Shown in pieces: positions 52,550-61,534 of a stretch of DNA of 64,000 nucleotides. The stretch is from positions 186,001 through 250,000 of the forward strand of contig CBDCLG010000015.1 in assembly GCA_965218625.1 (NCBI GenBank), in the 5' to 3' direction. The DNA comes from Bin5 sp965218625 (GTDB lineage: Bacteria > Chloroflexota > Anaerolineae > Caldilineales > Caldilineaceae). The translations under genes were made by a program, and so were the position numbers. Numbering within the stretch: position 1 is the first letter of the stretch; each line of letters opens with the position of its first letter. Below the pieces are notes generated by a model. It saw nothing but the letters and a program-made list of their open reading frames with translations. It made no database searches and was not told the origin of the DNA.

Positions 52550-53412
52550 CCCTGTAACCCCCTCCCCGTAATATCGAAGAAGATCTCCTCCAGCGTGGCC
52601 TCTTCGCTGTGGACGGTCAGGATGCGCTCGTTCTTGAACAGATCGAAGACAGCCTGCGGGGTCTGCTCCTCGTCGAGCGTCACCTCGCGCACTTCGGTGC
52701 CGCCACCGGCCTGCTCGACCTCCACTTTGAGCGCGCGCATGCCGAAGCTCTGCTTGAGCCGCGCCGGCGTGTCCAGCGCCACGATCTTACCCTGGTTGAT
52801 GAAGGCCACCCGGTCCGACAGCTTGTCCGCTTCGACCATGTCGTGTGTGGTCAGGAAGACGGTTGCCCCCTGTTCGGTGGCCGCGCGGATCAGGGCGTGG
52901 ATCGTTTCGGTCGAGACCGGGTCGAGTCCGTCGGTCGGCTCGTCGAGAAAGAGCATCTTGGGTTCGCTGACGAGGGCGCGCGCCATCATGAGGCGTTGTT
53001 TCATGCCCTTGGAATAGTTGGCGACATGCTCCTTTTCGCGCCCGCCCAGGCCGACTCTCTCCAGCAGGCCCATGGCGTCGAATTCAGCGACCTTGTAGAG
53101 CTTGGCGAACAGGTCCAGGTTTTCGACCGCGCTCATCTGCTCGTAGAGGTTGGTGCTTTCATAGGAGATGCCGATCTCCCCCTGCACCTGCTTCCGCTCG
53201 TTGACAATATCCTTGCCCAGAACGGTGGCCGTGCCCTCGTCGGGCGTCAGCTGCCCGGTCAGCATCTTAACGACGGTCGACTTGCCGGCGCCGTTGGGCC
53301 CGAGCAATCCGATCACTTCGCCTTCGGCCACATCGAATGAGATACCGTCCACGGCCACAGTCTCGCCGTAGCTGTAGCTCAGGTCCTTCACCGAGATCGC
53401 CGGCTGTGCCAT
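52546..53412 (-). CDS. ABC-2 type exporter ATPase
   Basis: 288 residues. Walker A GPNGAGKST, signature NYSKGMKQRLMMARA, Walker B MLFLDEPTDGLDP, switch FLTTHDMVEADKLSD. First gene of the exporter-regulator operon. ATG at 53412 with AAGGAG upstream is preferred over the longer frame to 53499, which would cover the promoter and operator. Confidence 0.92.
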   Translation of the reverse strand: MAQPAISVKDLSYSYGETVAVDGISFDVAEGEVIGLLGPNGAGKSTVVKMLTGQLTPDEGTATVLGKDIVNERKQVQGEIGISYESTNLYEQMSAVENLDLFAKLYKVAEFDAMGLLERVGLGGREKEHVANYSKGMKQRLMMARALVSEPKMLFLDEPTDGLDPVSTETIHALIRAATEQGATVFLTTHDMVEADKLSDRVAFINQGKIVALDTPARLKQSFGMRALKVEVEQAGGGTEVREVTLDEEQTPQAVFDLFKNERILTVHSEEATLEEIFFDITGRGLQG

Positions 53413-53470
53413 GCTTCTTCTCCTTGCGTGAAACGCTTGCCAAACGCCCTGGCATGTTACGATACGGCAC

Positions 53471-53499
53471 AGATTATCTTGTCCAGTTTGTTCTGTCAA
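53471..53499 (-). promoter_or_regulatory. Promoter of the exporter operon
   Basis: Read on the minus strand: TTGACA (53494-53499) and TAATCT (53471-53476) with a 17-base spacer, 60 bases upstream of the ATPase ATG. The -35 lies inside the palindrome annotated next. Confidence 0.8.
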
Positions 53500-53510
53500 T
53501 ACCGAACAAA
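53487..53510 (-). promoter_or_regulatory. Palindromic operator over -35
   Basis: Perfect inverted repeat TTTGTTC - 10 bases - GAACAAA at 53487-53510 that encloses the -35 hexamer. A bound dimer here would block RNA polymerase. The GbsR/MarR gene at the end of the same operon is the likely binder, giving negative autoregulation. Confidence 0.7.
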
Positions 53511-53664
53511 ACGATTATTCTGACATCTCGCTGGCATCTCGCTGACATCTGCGCGTCACTGGGCCGTAATCGTATTCGATCTCGAAAAATTCTGGATTCC
53601 TCCTCTCTGGCGTATACTTTTGCAGGAGAACTGAAGACGAGACATGTAAGGAGGGGCTCTGAAA

Positions 53665-54483
53665 ATGGAAACTCTGACGCTTAGCGACGGCGGTCGCTTG
53701 CCGGCAATTGGGCTGGGCACGTGGGACATAGGGGGCGGCCGAACGTCCGACCATTCGCGCGATGACGAGATGACCGCGCTGATCCGGGATGCGATCGAAA
53801 TGGGGTATACGCACATCGACACCGCGGAGATGTACGGCGCCGGCCACTGCGAGGACATCGTCGGCCGCGCGCTGCAGGATTTCAACCGCGAGGAGATATT
53901 CATAACGACAAAGGTCCTGCCGGACAACCTGCGCTATGATGACCTGTTGCGGGCGTTGGACGGCAGCCTGGAGCGGCTGCAGACCGACTATGCCGATCTC
54001 TATCTGATCCACTGGCCCAGTACAGATGTGCCGCTGGAGGAATCGTTCAGTGCGCTCAACCGGGCCGCGGCCGATGGCCGGGTCCGCCGGGTAGGCGTGA
54101 GCAATTTCGAAGTGCCGCTGCTGCGTCAGGCGCAGGAGCTGTGCGCGACGCCGGTGGTGAACGACCAGGTGCGCTACAATCTGCACACGCGCGCGCCGGA
54201 GCAAAACGGGCTGTTGGCCTACTGCCAGGAAAACAACATCGTGCTCACAGCTTACTCGCCCATAAAGGACGGGGTGTTGCAGAATGAAACTGTACAGGAG
54301 GTGGCGCGCAAGCACGGCGCTACCGCCGCGCAGGTGGCAATTCGCTGGCTGACGCTCAAGCCGAACGTGGTAACGATTCCGAAATCGCGCAATCGGACCC
54401 GATTGCGCGAGAATCTGGAGGCTCAGGAACTGCAGCTTGATGAGGAGGACGTGCAGCGTTTGAACGAGGCCACAGATCACTAG
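53665..54483 (+). CDS. Aldo/keto reductase
   Basis: 272 residues. TIM-barrel NADPH-dependent carbonyl reductase with the catalytic tetrad D52 (HIDTAEMYG), Y57, K83 (TTKV) and H116 (LIHWP), plus NADPH-binding IPKSRNRTRLRENL. ATG at 53665 with AAGGAGGGG upstream. Divergent from the exporter operon and 14 bases before tldD. Substrate unknown. Confidence 0.92.
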   Translation: METLTLSDGGRLPAIGLGTWDIGGGRTSDHSRDDEMTALIRDAIEMGYTHIDTAEMYGAGHCEDIVGRALQDFNREEIFITTKVLPDNLRYDDLLRALDGSLERLQTDYADLYLIHWPSTDVPLEESFSALNRAAADGRVRRVGVSNFEVPLLRQAQELCATPVVNDQVRYNLHTRAPEQNGLLAYCQENNIVLTAYSPIKDGVLQNETVQEVARKHGATAAQVAIRWLTLKPNVVTIPKSRNRTRLRENLEAQELQLDEEDVQRLNEATDH

Positions 54484-54497
54484 CCAGAGGGGATATT

Positions 54498-55886
54498 ATG
54501 CTTCCAACTGAATCGATCCGCCGGGTGTTAGAGGCCGGGCTCGCGCAGGGCGGCGACCTGGCAGAAGTCTATCTGGAGAACAAGGAGAGTCTTTCCCTGA
54601 CCCTGGACGAGGGCCGTCTGGAGAATGCGACGCAGGGCAACGACATCGGCGGCGGCGTGCGCGTCTTCTATGGCAACAACGCGGCCTACGCCTATACCGA
54701 TGATCTTACGCAGGAGGCGCTGATCGAGGCGGCAGGGGTTGCGGCGGCTGCGGCCGAGAACGCAAACAATGCGCAGGTGTGCGCCGACCTGACAAAGGGA
54801 GAGAGCCGGGTCGAGACCCGGGTCGAGCGCCCTTTCGAGCAGATGTCCACGCAGGACAAGGCTGGGATTCTGCGGAAGATGGACGAAGTCACGCGGCGGC
54901 ACAGCCCGCATATCGTCAGCGTGCAGTGCGGCTATACGGAAACGCGTCGCCGGGTCTGGGTCTACAACTCTGAGGGCGTTTGGACAGAGGATGACCGCTC
55001 CTTTCTTGAGTTTCGGGGGCAGGTGGCCGCGCAGAAGGGGGACGTGCGCCAGTCGAGCGCGACCGGGATCGGCGGGCAGGTCGGGCTGGAGTTCTTCGAC
55101 GATCACGACCCGGTGCAGATGATGCCGGAGGCGGCCGACACGGCGCTGCTGATGTTGGACGCGCGGCCGGCGCCCGCCGGCGAGATGCCGGTCGTGATCA
55201 CCAACGGTTGGGGCGGCGTGCTCTTCCACGAGGCCTGCGGCCACTGTATGGAGGCCGACTTTATCACCAAGGGCGCATCGGCCTACACCGGGCTGGTAGG
55301 CGAAAAGGTGGGGCCGGACTTCCTTACCGCTTACGACGACGGCACGATCCCCGGCCGGCGGGGAACGATGCGCTTCGATGACGAGGGTGTACCGACCAAC
55401 CGCACGGTGCTGATCGAGAACGGCATTCTGAAGGAGTATATGTGGGACCTGACCGAAGCGCGACGGGCCGGCCGTGCGTCGACGGGCAATGGGCGGCGAC
55501 AGTCGTTCCGCGACATGCCGATGCCGCGCATGACAAACACCTATATTGACGCGGGCCCCCACGACCCGGAGGAGATCATCGGCTCGGTGAAGAAGGGACT
55601 GTATGCGAAGCGGCTTGGCGGCGGCCAGGTGGAGATCGGGCGCGGTGACTACGTATTTACCGTCACCGAAGGCTGGCTGATCGAGGATGGCAAGCTCACC
55701 GCGCCGGTGCGGGGCGCGACGCTGGTGGGCAACGGTCCGGAGACGCTGCGCCAAATGGACATGATCGGCACAGACATGGCCCTGGATCCCGGCCGGGGGA
55801 TGTGCGGCAAGGGGCAATGGGCGCGGGTGAGCGTTGGACAGCCGACGGTGCGCGTTCCGAAGCTGACGGTCGGCGGCACCGAGTGA
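54498..55886 (+). CDS. tldD: TldD family metalloprotease subunit
   Basis: 462 residues. Catalytic zinc motif H244-E-x3-H249 in LFHEACGHCME and the family region FDDEGVPTNRTVLIENGIL. TldD/TldE form a heterodimeric protease that degrades unfolded peptides, processes microcin B17-type precursors and degrades CcdA antitoxin. ATG at 54498 with AGGGG upstream. Its partner follows at 55956; no RiPP precursor or cyclase is nearby. Confidence 0.93.
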   Translation: MLPTESIRRVLEAGLAQGGDLAEVYLENKESLSLTLDEGRLENATQGNDIGGGVRVFYGNNAAYAYTDDLTQEALIEAAGVAAAAAENANNAQVCADLTKGESRVETRVERPFEQMSTQDKAGILRKMDEVTRRHSPHIVSVQCGYTETRRRVWVYNSEGVWTEDDRSFLEFRGQVAAQKGDVRQSSATGIGGQVGLEFFDDHDPVQMMPEAADTALLMLDARPAPAGEMPVVITNGWGGVLFHEACGHCMEADFITKGASAYTGLVGEKVGPDFLTAYDDGTIPGRRGTMRFDDEGVPTNRTVLIENGILKEYMWDLTEARRAGRASTGNGRRQSFRDMPMPRMTNTYIDAGPHDPEEIIGSVKKGLYAKRLGGGQVEIGRGDYVFTVTEGWLIEDGKLTAPVRGATLVGNGPETLRQMDMIGTDMALDPGRGMCGKGQWARVSVGQPTVRVPKLTVGGTE

Positions 55887-55955
55887 AGACAATTCGCCGG
55901 TGGTAATTCTTTTGCATCCTGAGACCACGAATTAGCCTGTCCCTTCGAGGGCGGG

Positions 55956-57323
55956 ATGAGGAGCATAAATGTGGACTATCTGAAATTTGCCCGGGACGTC
56001 GTGTCGCGGGCGGTCGAACGGGGTGTCGAGGCGGAAGCCTTTGTCAATGTCGGCCAGAATACGTCGGTCAACGTAGATCGGGGCGAAGTGGAGAAGCTCT
56101 CGCAGGCGGGTTCAAAAGGGCTGGGCGTACGGGTGATCCGGGACGGCAGGATGGGCTATGCCTACACGTCCGATTTCGGAGCGAGCAGCATCGGGAAGAC
56201 GATCGAGGCGGCCGTCACCCTTGCCGATGTCGCGGACGGCGACGAATACCGATCTCTGCCGGCGCCGCAGCCGCTGCCGGAGGATGATCTGGAGGTCTAC
56301 GACCAGTCGATCGTAGCGTTGTCGATCGGGCGTAAAGTTGAGATGGCAAGACGAATTGAAAAGGCCGCTTTTCGCTACGACGAACGCGTCGTCCTGACCA
56401 ACCGATGCACGCTGATGAGCCAGCACGGGACAGTGGCAGTTGCTAACTCCAAGGGGATCGCAGGCAGTTACGACAAGAGCTTCATCGGCGGCTTTGTGAT
56501 GGTGATGGCTGCGGACGAAAATGACCGGTCGGTGGCGTTCGGATTTGACTTTGGCTCGCGGCTGGCCGACTTCAAGCCAACCGAAGTCGGGAAGGACGCG
56601 GCGCGCAAAGCGGTGGGGATGCTGGGGGGCAAGCCGGTGCCGACGCAGCGGGCGTCGGTGGTCTATTCGCCGATGGCTGCCACCAGCATTCTTGGCGCGC
56701 TGTCGCGGGCGCTGGGCGCAGACGCGATGCAGCGCAACCGTTCTTTTCTTGAGGGAAAGGTGGGCCGAACCGTCGCCGCGGATATCGTCTCGGTGCTGGA
56801 CAATGGGCGCCTGCCGGGCGGGATCGCGACACGTCCGTTCGACGACGAGGGCGTACCCACGGCGGCCACGCGCCTGATCGATGAAGGGGTCTTGCAGACG
56901 GCCCTGCATGACCATTACACCGCCACCCGCGACGGCACTGCCAGCTCCACGGGCAACGCGAACCGCAGGTCCCACGCATCAATGCCGACGCTGGACGCGA
57001 GCAACTTCTACTTCCGGCCCGGCCAGGAGACGCCGGAGGAGGTGATCGGCGGGGTGGAGCAGGGACTGTACGTGGAGAGCGTGATGAACACGGCCAGCAT
57101 CAACCCGATCAGCGGGGACTATTCGATCTCGGCGAAGGGTTACTGGATCGAGAAGGGCAAGCTGAGCCATCCGGTCAACGAGGTGACGATCGCGCTACCG
57201 ATGCAGGAGTTGCTGCAAAACATCAAGGCGATCGGAAACGACCTGACCTTTGTGCCGATGATGGGCGCGCTGGGTTCGCCCACGATCCGGGTGGATGGGG
57301 TGATGATTGGGGGGAGCGGCTAA
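55956..57323 (+). CDS. pmbA: PmbA/TldE family protease subunit
   Basis: 455 residues, homologous to TldD but lacking the zinc HExxxH motif, as usual for TldE. Family blocks: NRGEV-like VDRGEVEKLSQAG, GYAYTSDFG, SVLDNGRLPGGIATRPFDDEGVPT. Start may be the ATG at 55956 or, more likely by its ribosome site (GAGGAG), GTG at 55971 (VDYLKF). Forms the heterodimer with the preceding TldD. Confidence 0.92.
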   Translation: MRSINVDYLKFARDVVSRAVERGVEAEAFVNVGQNTSVNVDRGEVEKLSQAGSKGLGVRVIRDGRMGYAYTSDFGASSIGKTIEAAVTLADVADGDEYRSLPAPQPLPEDDLEVYDQSIVALSIGRKVEMARRIEKAAFRYDERVVLTNRCTLMSQHGTVAVANSKGIAGSYDKSFIGGFVMVMAADENDRSVAFGFDFGSRLADFKPTEVGKDAARKAVGMLGGKPVPTQRASVVYSPMAATSILGALSRALGADAMQRNRSFLEGKVGRTVAADIVSVLDNGRLPGGIATRPFDDEGVPTAATRLIDEGVLQTALHDHYTATRDGTASSTGNANRRSHASMPTLDASNFYFRPGQETPEEVIGGVEQGLYVESVMNTASINPISGDYSISAKGYWIEKGKLSHPVNEVTIALPMQELLQNIKAIGNDLTFVPMMGALGSPTIRVDGVMIGGSG

Positions 57324-57454
57324 GAGAAGGAAACCAGACGGCCAAATTGCAAATACGAGAGCGGAGAGGGTGAGGCTAGCGCCGGTTGGATCAACTCTTC
57401 GCCAATTGCGTATCCGGGACACCAGCTGATGGTCCGGCTTATGTCAGCAATTGG

Positions 57455-57667
57455 CTATGCTTTTGTCGGTTCATGGTGGAGTGCCATGAGTTGATCGGCG
57501 TGGACGCCAACCGACTCATACGTGTGCCCATCAAGAGTGCTGAATTCAACTTCAAACGCGTCTCCGTGTGCAAGGATCTCCACAATTGTGCCAACTTGGC
57601 CGCGTTTGAGATTGAATTCGGGCAAATCATCAGTTAAAGCGACTACATCGAGAAGTTTGAGATTCAT
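57455..57667 (-). CDS. DUF4926 family protein
   Basis: 70 residues: MNLKLLDVVALTDDLPEFNL then KRGQVGTIVEILAHGDAFEVEF, a small SH3-like beta barrel. Overlaps the DUF6883 gene by ATGA, with AGGAGG upstream of its ATG at 57667. DUF4926 and DUF6883 genes are commonly adjacent in bacteria and may form a toxin-immunity or toxin-antitoxin type pair; this is inference from co-occurrence. Confidence 0.85.
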   Translation of the reverse strand: MNLKLLDVVALTDDLPEFNLKRGQVGTIVEILAHGDAFEVEFSTLDGHTYESVGVHADQLMALHHEPTKA

Positions 57668-58065
57668 TCGCTTTCGCCTCCTGCCTTCACCAGCGGATAG
57701 CAAGAAGTCAATCTTGGGACGTCCGCGCCGTGTTCGATAATCCAAGCGCTTCGCACCGTCGCCCGTTTGCCGCGCCATTGCATGCTAAAGTCCACACTAT
57801 AGCGCTGTCCATAGATATCGCACCTTCCAATCTCTGCGTCGTGTGTCTTGACTGCCTCCAACAGGAACTCACGTAGATTTTGCGCGTTATCTGCGGTCAT
57901 GCCGAGCATTGTTGCGAATAGACGGGCTTTGTGTCTCCCATATTTAAGCTCCAAATTCAAGCAACTCTCACGCAATTTACGAATGTCCACAACAGCGTTC
58001 TGGGCATCTGGTACTTTCGTCAAGCCACCGATGAATATGGCAACATGGCTCTCCCACATTTCCAT
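57664..58065 (-). CDS. DUF6883 family protein
   Basis: About 133 residues. Family-like core: PDAQNAVVDIRKLRESCLNL, then YGRHKARLFATMLGMTADNA, and the DFSMQWRGKRATVRSAWII strand with LTSCYPLV at the end. ATG at 58065 or 58059; no strong ribosome site for either. Coupled to the DUF4926 gene. Divergent from the MFS gene at 58200. Confidence 0.8.
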   Translation of the reverse strand: MEMWESHVAIFIGGLTKVPDAQNAVVDIRKLRESCLNLELKYGRHKARLFATMLGMTADNAQNLREFLLEAVKTHDAEIGRCDIYGQRYSVDFSMQWRGKRATVRSAWIIEHGADVPRLTSCYPLVKAGGESE

Positions 58066-58199
58066 TTGGACTTGAATTTGGCTACATAATATCACCGAAC
58101 GAAAGTATCTTCGATCTGAGCAGCCACACTCCGGTTGGACAAGCCAGTGGTTTTGACGTTCAATGGAGACCTGACCACACGTCCACCGGAGCCCCGCTC

Positions 58200-59438
58200 T
58201 TGCCCCGCCCGAACGATCCCTACGCCGCATTCCGCATATTCGACTACCGGCTCTACGTGGTCGGCTGGCTCGTGGCGCGCATGGGGACCTACATCCAGAG
58301 TGTCGCTATCGCGTGGGAGATTTACCAGCGCACGGGTGAGGCGCTCTCGTTGGGGCTGGTGGGGCTGGCGCAGGCGCTGCCGCTGATGGTGCTGGCGCTG
58401 CCGGCGGGAATGATGGCCGACCGTTACGAACGCAGGCGGCTGTCGATGATCAGCCTGCTGGGTATGACCGCGACCTCGCTGGCGCTGGCCTTTTTCTCAT
58501 TGACGGAAGGGCCACTGGCATGGATGTACGCTCTTCTCTTCCTGGACGCCTGCGCGATGACAATGGGCCGACCGGCGCGGACGGCGCTGCTGCCGCAGCT
58601 GGTGCCGGCAGAAGTATTTCAGAACGCGGTTACCTGGAACACAAGCCTTATGCACATCGCGTCGGTCGTCGGGCCTGCATTGGGCGGCTTCGTGATTGCG
58701 GTCAGCGTTCCGGGCGCGTATATCATCGCAGCGGCCTCGTCGCTCTGGTTCGTCTTGATCTTGAGCCGAGTCCGGTTCCGGCCGCTGGATGAGCAGCCGG
58801 AACCGGCAAACAGGCAGTCCCTGCTGAGAGGGATCCGTTTCGTATGGGACAAGCGAATTCTCTTCATGATCATGGCCCTTGATCTCTTCGCTGTACTGCT
58901 CGGCGGGGCGGTCTACCTTATGCCCGTATTCGCTACGGACATCTTGCAGGTCGGAGCGAAGGGATACGGCTACCTGCTGGCCGCGCCCGCGGTCGGCGCA
59001 TTCTGCATGGCGGTGTCGATGGTCTATCTGCCGCCGATGAAGCGGGCCGGACGGACGATGCTGCTGGCTGTGGCCGGTTTCGGCGCGGCGACGATCGTTT
59101 TCGGTTTTTCGCAGAATTTCACGCTCTCGTGGGTGATGCTCTTCCTGACCGGCGCGCTCGACAACATCAGCATGGTCGTGCGCCAAACGCTGACGCAGCT
59201 GCTGACGCCGGACCGGATGCGGGGTCGCGTATCGGCGGTGAGCGGCATCTTTATCGGCGCGTCGAACGAGCTAGGCGGCTTCGAGTCGGGACTGGTGGCG
59301 CAGTGGTTCGGGCCGGTGATTTCGGTGGTGAGCGGCGGCATCGGCACCATCCTGGTGGTGGCGGGCACGGCCGCGCTGTCACCGCAGCTGCTGCGTCTGG
59401 GTGCGATGCACGAGGCGAGAGCGGAGGAGGAAACGTAG
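58200..59438 (+). CDS. MFS transporter (DHA3/enterobactin-exporter-like)
   Basis: 412 residues, 12 membrane helices, with the MFS motif A-like loop PAGMMADRYERRRLSMIS after helix 2 and TMGRPARTALLPQLVPAEVFQNAVTWN typical of the MFS_3 exporter family. Exports a small hydrophobic compound or siderophore in exchange for protons; substrate unknown. Starts with TTG at 58200, with GGAG 8 bases upstream. Confidence 0.9.
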   Translation: MPRPNDPYAAFRIFDYRLYVVGWLVARMGTYIQSVAIAWEIYQRTGEALSLGLVGLAQALPLMVLALPAGMMADRYERRRLSMISLLGMTATSLALAFFSLTEGPLAWMYALLFLDACAMTMGRPARTALLPQLVPAEVFQNAVTWNTSLMHIASVVGPALGGFVIAVSVPGAYIIAAASSLWFVLILSRVRFRPLDEQPEPANRQSLLRGIRFVWDKRILFMIMALDLFAVLLGGAVYLMPVFATDILQVGAKGYGYLLAAPAVGAFCMAVSMVYLPPMKRAGRTMLLAVAGFGAATIVFGFSQNFTLSWVMLFLTGALDNISMVVRQTLTQLLTPDRMRGRVSAVSGIFIGASNELGGFESGLVAQWFGPVISVVSGGIGTILVVAGTAALSPQLLRLGAMHEARAEEET

Positions 59439-59493
59439 CGGAGCGAGGTACGCGGCAGAGCTGGAGACAGCAGACCCTCACACGGGGCTGCGG

Positions 59494-60714
59494 CTACTCC
59501 CCGCAGTCATAGACGCGGACGAAATCGATCTCCATCCGCTGGGGAAAATAGCTGGGATCGACGCGGTCGTTCCCAACCCAGTTTCCGCCGACGGAGATGT
59601 TCAGAATCATGTGGTGGCGGTTGTCGAATGGCCACTGCCGGTAGTCTGCATCAGGGTTGGTGAGCCTTTCATTCTCGAAAGTAAAGTAGTGCGTCCCGTT
59701 GACGAAGATCCTGATCCCTGATGGAGTCCACTCCAATACATACAGGTTGAATTCAGTACGCGCGGTAGGCAGAATTGTCGTAGCCTTTTTGTGCGTTCGT
59801 ATGCGGTGATTGTAGGCCTCGGTATGGATCGTGCCGTGAATCCTGTCCGGCTGATGGCCTACGTGTTCCATGATGTCGATCTCGCCAGAAGCAGGCCAAC
59901 TACCATAGGTGCGCGGATTTCCTCGCAGCCAAATTGCAGCCACAATGCCGCGGCCGTCGGACGGCAGTTTGGCGGACACCTCGAACCTTCCATACGTCCA
60001 CTCCTGCCGCGAGAGAAGCCTGGCGGAAGTGTAGTCGCGGTCGTGCCAACCTTCATTGTGCGCTTCGATGATCAGGAGGCCGTCCTCGACCCGCGCGTTC
60101 TCCTTTCGCAAGGTGGTATAGAAATGCAGCTGCCCAAGGTCCCAGTCATTGGGGGCCACATCGTAGCGCCATTTTGAAGGGTTAGGGAACCCGTCTTCTC
60201 CGAATTCATCGTTCCAGACCAACTCGCACCCTTCTCTTTCGGGCTTTATTGCGTCAGGCTCCGGTGTGGCTGGCGGAGGGAGCGGCGTCGCGATCCCCCC
60301 GGTGATCACTGGCAGATCGCCGTCGTTTTCAACTATAAGCAACTGACCATATATCCAGACCCGACTTGCATCCCATTCAACCGCATACCATTCCCCCTTG
60401 GCATCCTTGCCTATCGCCACAAACTCCTCCCCCGGAGAAGCCTGGCCCGCGATCCCATGCTGCAAACTCGGTCCGTAGCGCAAGTTTACCCGCCCGCTGG
60501 CCTGAACTATGGCATTTGACGACACCCTTGTCGCCGCTGGCGCAGCAGTCGGTAAACTCTCAGCCTCTTCTGACGAGGCCTTCGTCGCTGTTGGGGAAGG
60601 AACAACAGTGGCCTCGGGTCTTATCGGGGTATAGGTGCAAGCCAGGAATGCGAACAATGCCAAAGAGGTCCCGGCCGCGGCCTGCAGAAGCTTCCAATGG
60701 TTGGGGGCGTCCAT
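59494..60714 (-). CDS. Secreted GH16 lipoprotein with SH3b domain
   Basis: 406 residues. Lipoprotein signal with Cys at residue 26 (LFAFLAC), a Pro/Thr/Ser-rich linker, a bacterial SH3-like domain (about 65-125, RVNLRYGPSLQHGIAGQ), a second linker, and a GH16 catalytic domain (160-406). Catalytic motif E278-I-D280-I-M-E283 in GEIDIMEHVG. Laminarinase/beta-1,3-glucanase-like specificity is likely but other GH16 types (agarase, kappa-carrageenase) cannot be excluded. Anchored to the outside of the membrane. Convergent with the MFS gene. Confidence 0.88.
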   Translation of the reverse strand: MDAPNHWKLLQAAAGTSLALFAFLACTYTPIRPEATVVPSPTATKASSEEAESLPTAAPAATRVSSNAIVQASGRVNLRYGPSLQHGIAGQASPGEEFVAIGKDAKGEWYAVEWDASRVWIYGQLLIVENDGDLPVITGGIATPLPPPATPEPDAIKPEREGCELVWNDEFGEDGFPNPSKWRYDVAPNDWDLGQLHFYTTLRKENARVEDGLLIIEAHNEGWHDRDYTSARLLSRQEWTYGRFEVSAKLPSDGRGIVAAIWLRGNPRTYGSWPASGEIDIMEHVGHQPDRIHGTIHTEAYNHRIRTHKKATTILPTARTEFNLYVLEWTPSGIRIFVNGTHYFTFENERLTNPDADYRQWPFDNRHHMILNISVGGNWVGNDRVDPSYFPQRMEIDFVRVYDCGE

Positions 60715-61016
60715 GAACTGTTCCTTATGAATCGTGTCGGAGAAACTGCATTTCGTCGAATTCTCTTGCGGACTACTGCGCCAAAACCGGGGGAATCTGA
60801 CGCTAAACCATAACTGTGCCCGTGCTCATACACTTTGAGAGCCAAGAAGGTTGATACAACGGGACAGAGGCCCAGACAGCCGCGCCGCTTTACCTGCGCT
60901 ACAAAAACCTTCAGAAACTGCTCACTGAGCCCGAAACATAACGCAAGACATAAGTGGGCACAAGGCGTCATCAATCTTGGCCGCGGTCTGGGAGACTCCT
61001 CATCTTGTGCTCGATG
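60715..61016. other. Intergenic, no gene seen
   Basis: No supported coding. Upstream flank of the GH16 gene and of the XRE regulator. Candidate hairpins begin at 61017. Confidence 0.5.
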
Positions 61017-61060
61017 ATCCAGTCACAGAAAACTGGATTCTTTTGCACCTTCTGTGCAAA
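61017..61060. repeat. Two adjacent inverted repeats
   Basis: ATCCAGT/ACTGGAT at 61017-61038 with an 8-base loop, followed by TCTTTTG, and TTTGCAC/GTGCAAA at 61042-61060 with a 5-base centre. They lie just upstream of the XRE promoter. The first may be a terminator, the second an operator. Confidence 0.45.
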
Positions 61061-61086
61061 CCGTTCGATTCCCTTACGAATGCCAC

Positions 61087-61115
61087 TTGACAAAGCATAT
61101 CATATCGTGTACTAT
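61087..61115 (+). promoter_or_regulatory. Promoter of the XRE regulator
   Basis: TTGACA at 61087-61092 and TACTAT at 61110-61115 with a 17-base spacer. The expected transcription start is within a few bases of the ATG at 61125, so the mRNA is probably leaderless. Confidence 0.75.
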
Positions 61116-61124
61116 GTAGTACAC
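61107..61124 (+). promoter_or_regulatory. Perfect palindromic operator GTGTACTATGTAGTACAC
   Basis: 8-bp arms GTGTACTA/TAGTACAC around a TG centre, overlapping the -10 and ending one base before the ATG of the XRE gene. A dimeric HTH protein bound here would block transcription initiation; the XRE protein itself is the obvious candidate. Confidence 0.8.
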
Positions 61125-61475
61125 ATGACATTTGGCAGCTACGTTCGAACCACGCGCGAAAAGAAATTCAAGGAGGACCGCTCCTTCTCGGTGCGCCAAC
61201 TTGCCCAGCGCATCGGCGTCGAACCGTCCTATTTGAGCAAGATCGAGCGCAGTCAGGTCGCGCCGCCCTCGGAGGCCACCATCAACCGCCTGGCGCGCGA
61301 ACTCGGCGAGGACCCCGACATCCTGCTGGCGATGGCGGGCAAGGTCTCCAGCGACCTGCAGCAGATCATCCGGCGGCGGCCGCAACTATTCGCCGACCTG
61401 CTGCGGCAGTTGCGAGACGCGCCCGACCGCGCGATTGAGAGCGTCGCCCGCGAGATCCGCGACGGCGATTGGTAG
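61125..61475 (+). CDS. XRE family transcriptional regulator
   Basis: 116 residues. HTH_3 domain: SVRQLAQRIGVEPSYLSKIERSQVAPPSEATINRLARELGEDPDILLAMAG spans about residues 22-72 (quoted in parts). A C-terminal helical region with QQIIRRRPQLFADLLRQLRD may mediate dimerisation. The ATG at 61125 directly follows the operator, and the promoter suggests a leaderless transcript. Starts a two-gene unit with the protein at 61535. Confidence 0.88.
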   Translation: MTFGSYVRTTREKKFKEDRSFSVRQLAQRIGVEPSYLSKIERSQVAPPSEATINRLARELGEDPDILLAMAGKVSSDLQQIIRRRPQLFADLLRQLRDAPDRAIESVAREIRDGDW

Positions 61476-61534
61476 ATGCCAAGTACGACGTTCGCACAGT
61501 GTCACTTACACAAAGGACCCAGGAGAAGAGTCCC

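Noticed and set aside
54528..55928. 466-residue open frame on the minus strand
   Set aside because: Antisense to tldD, which has clear family motifs; shadow frame.
54498..57323. RiPP (microcin B17-like) biosynthesis locus around TldD/TldE
   Set aside because: No precursor peptide, cyclodehydratase or oxidase gene nearby; the pair looks like a general housekeeping protease.
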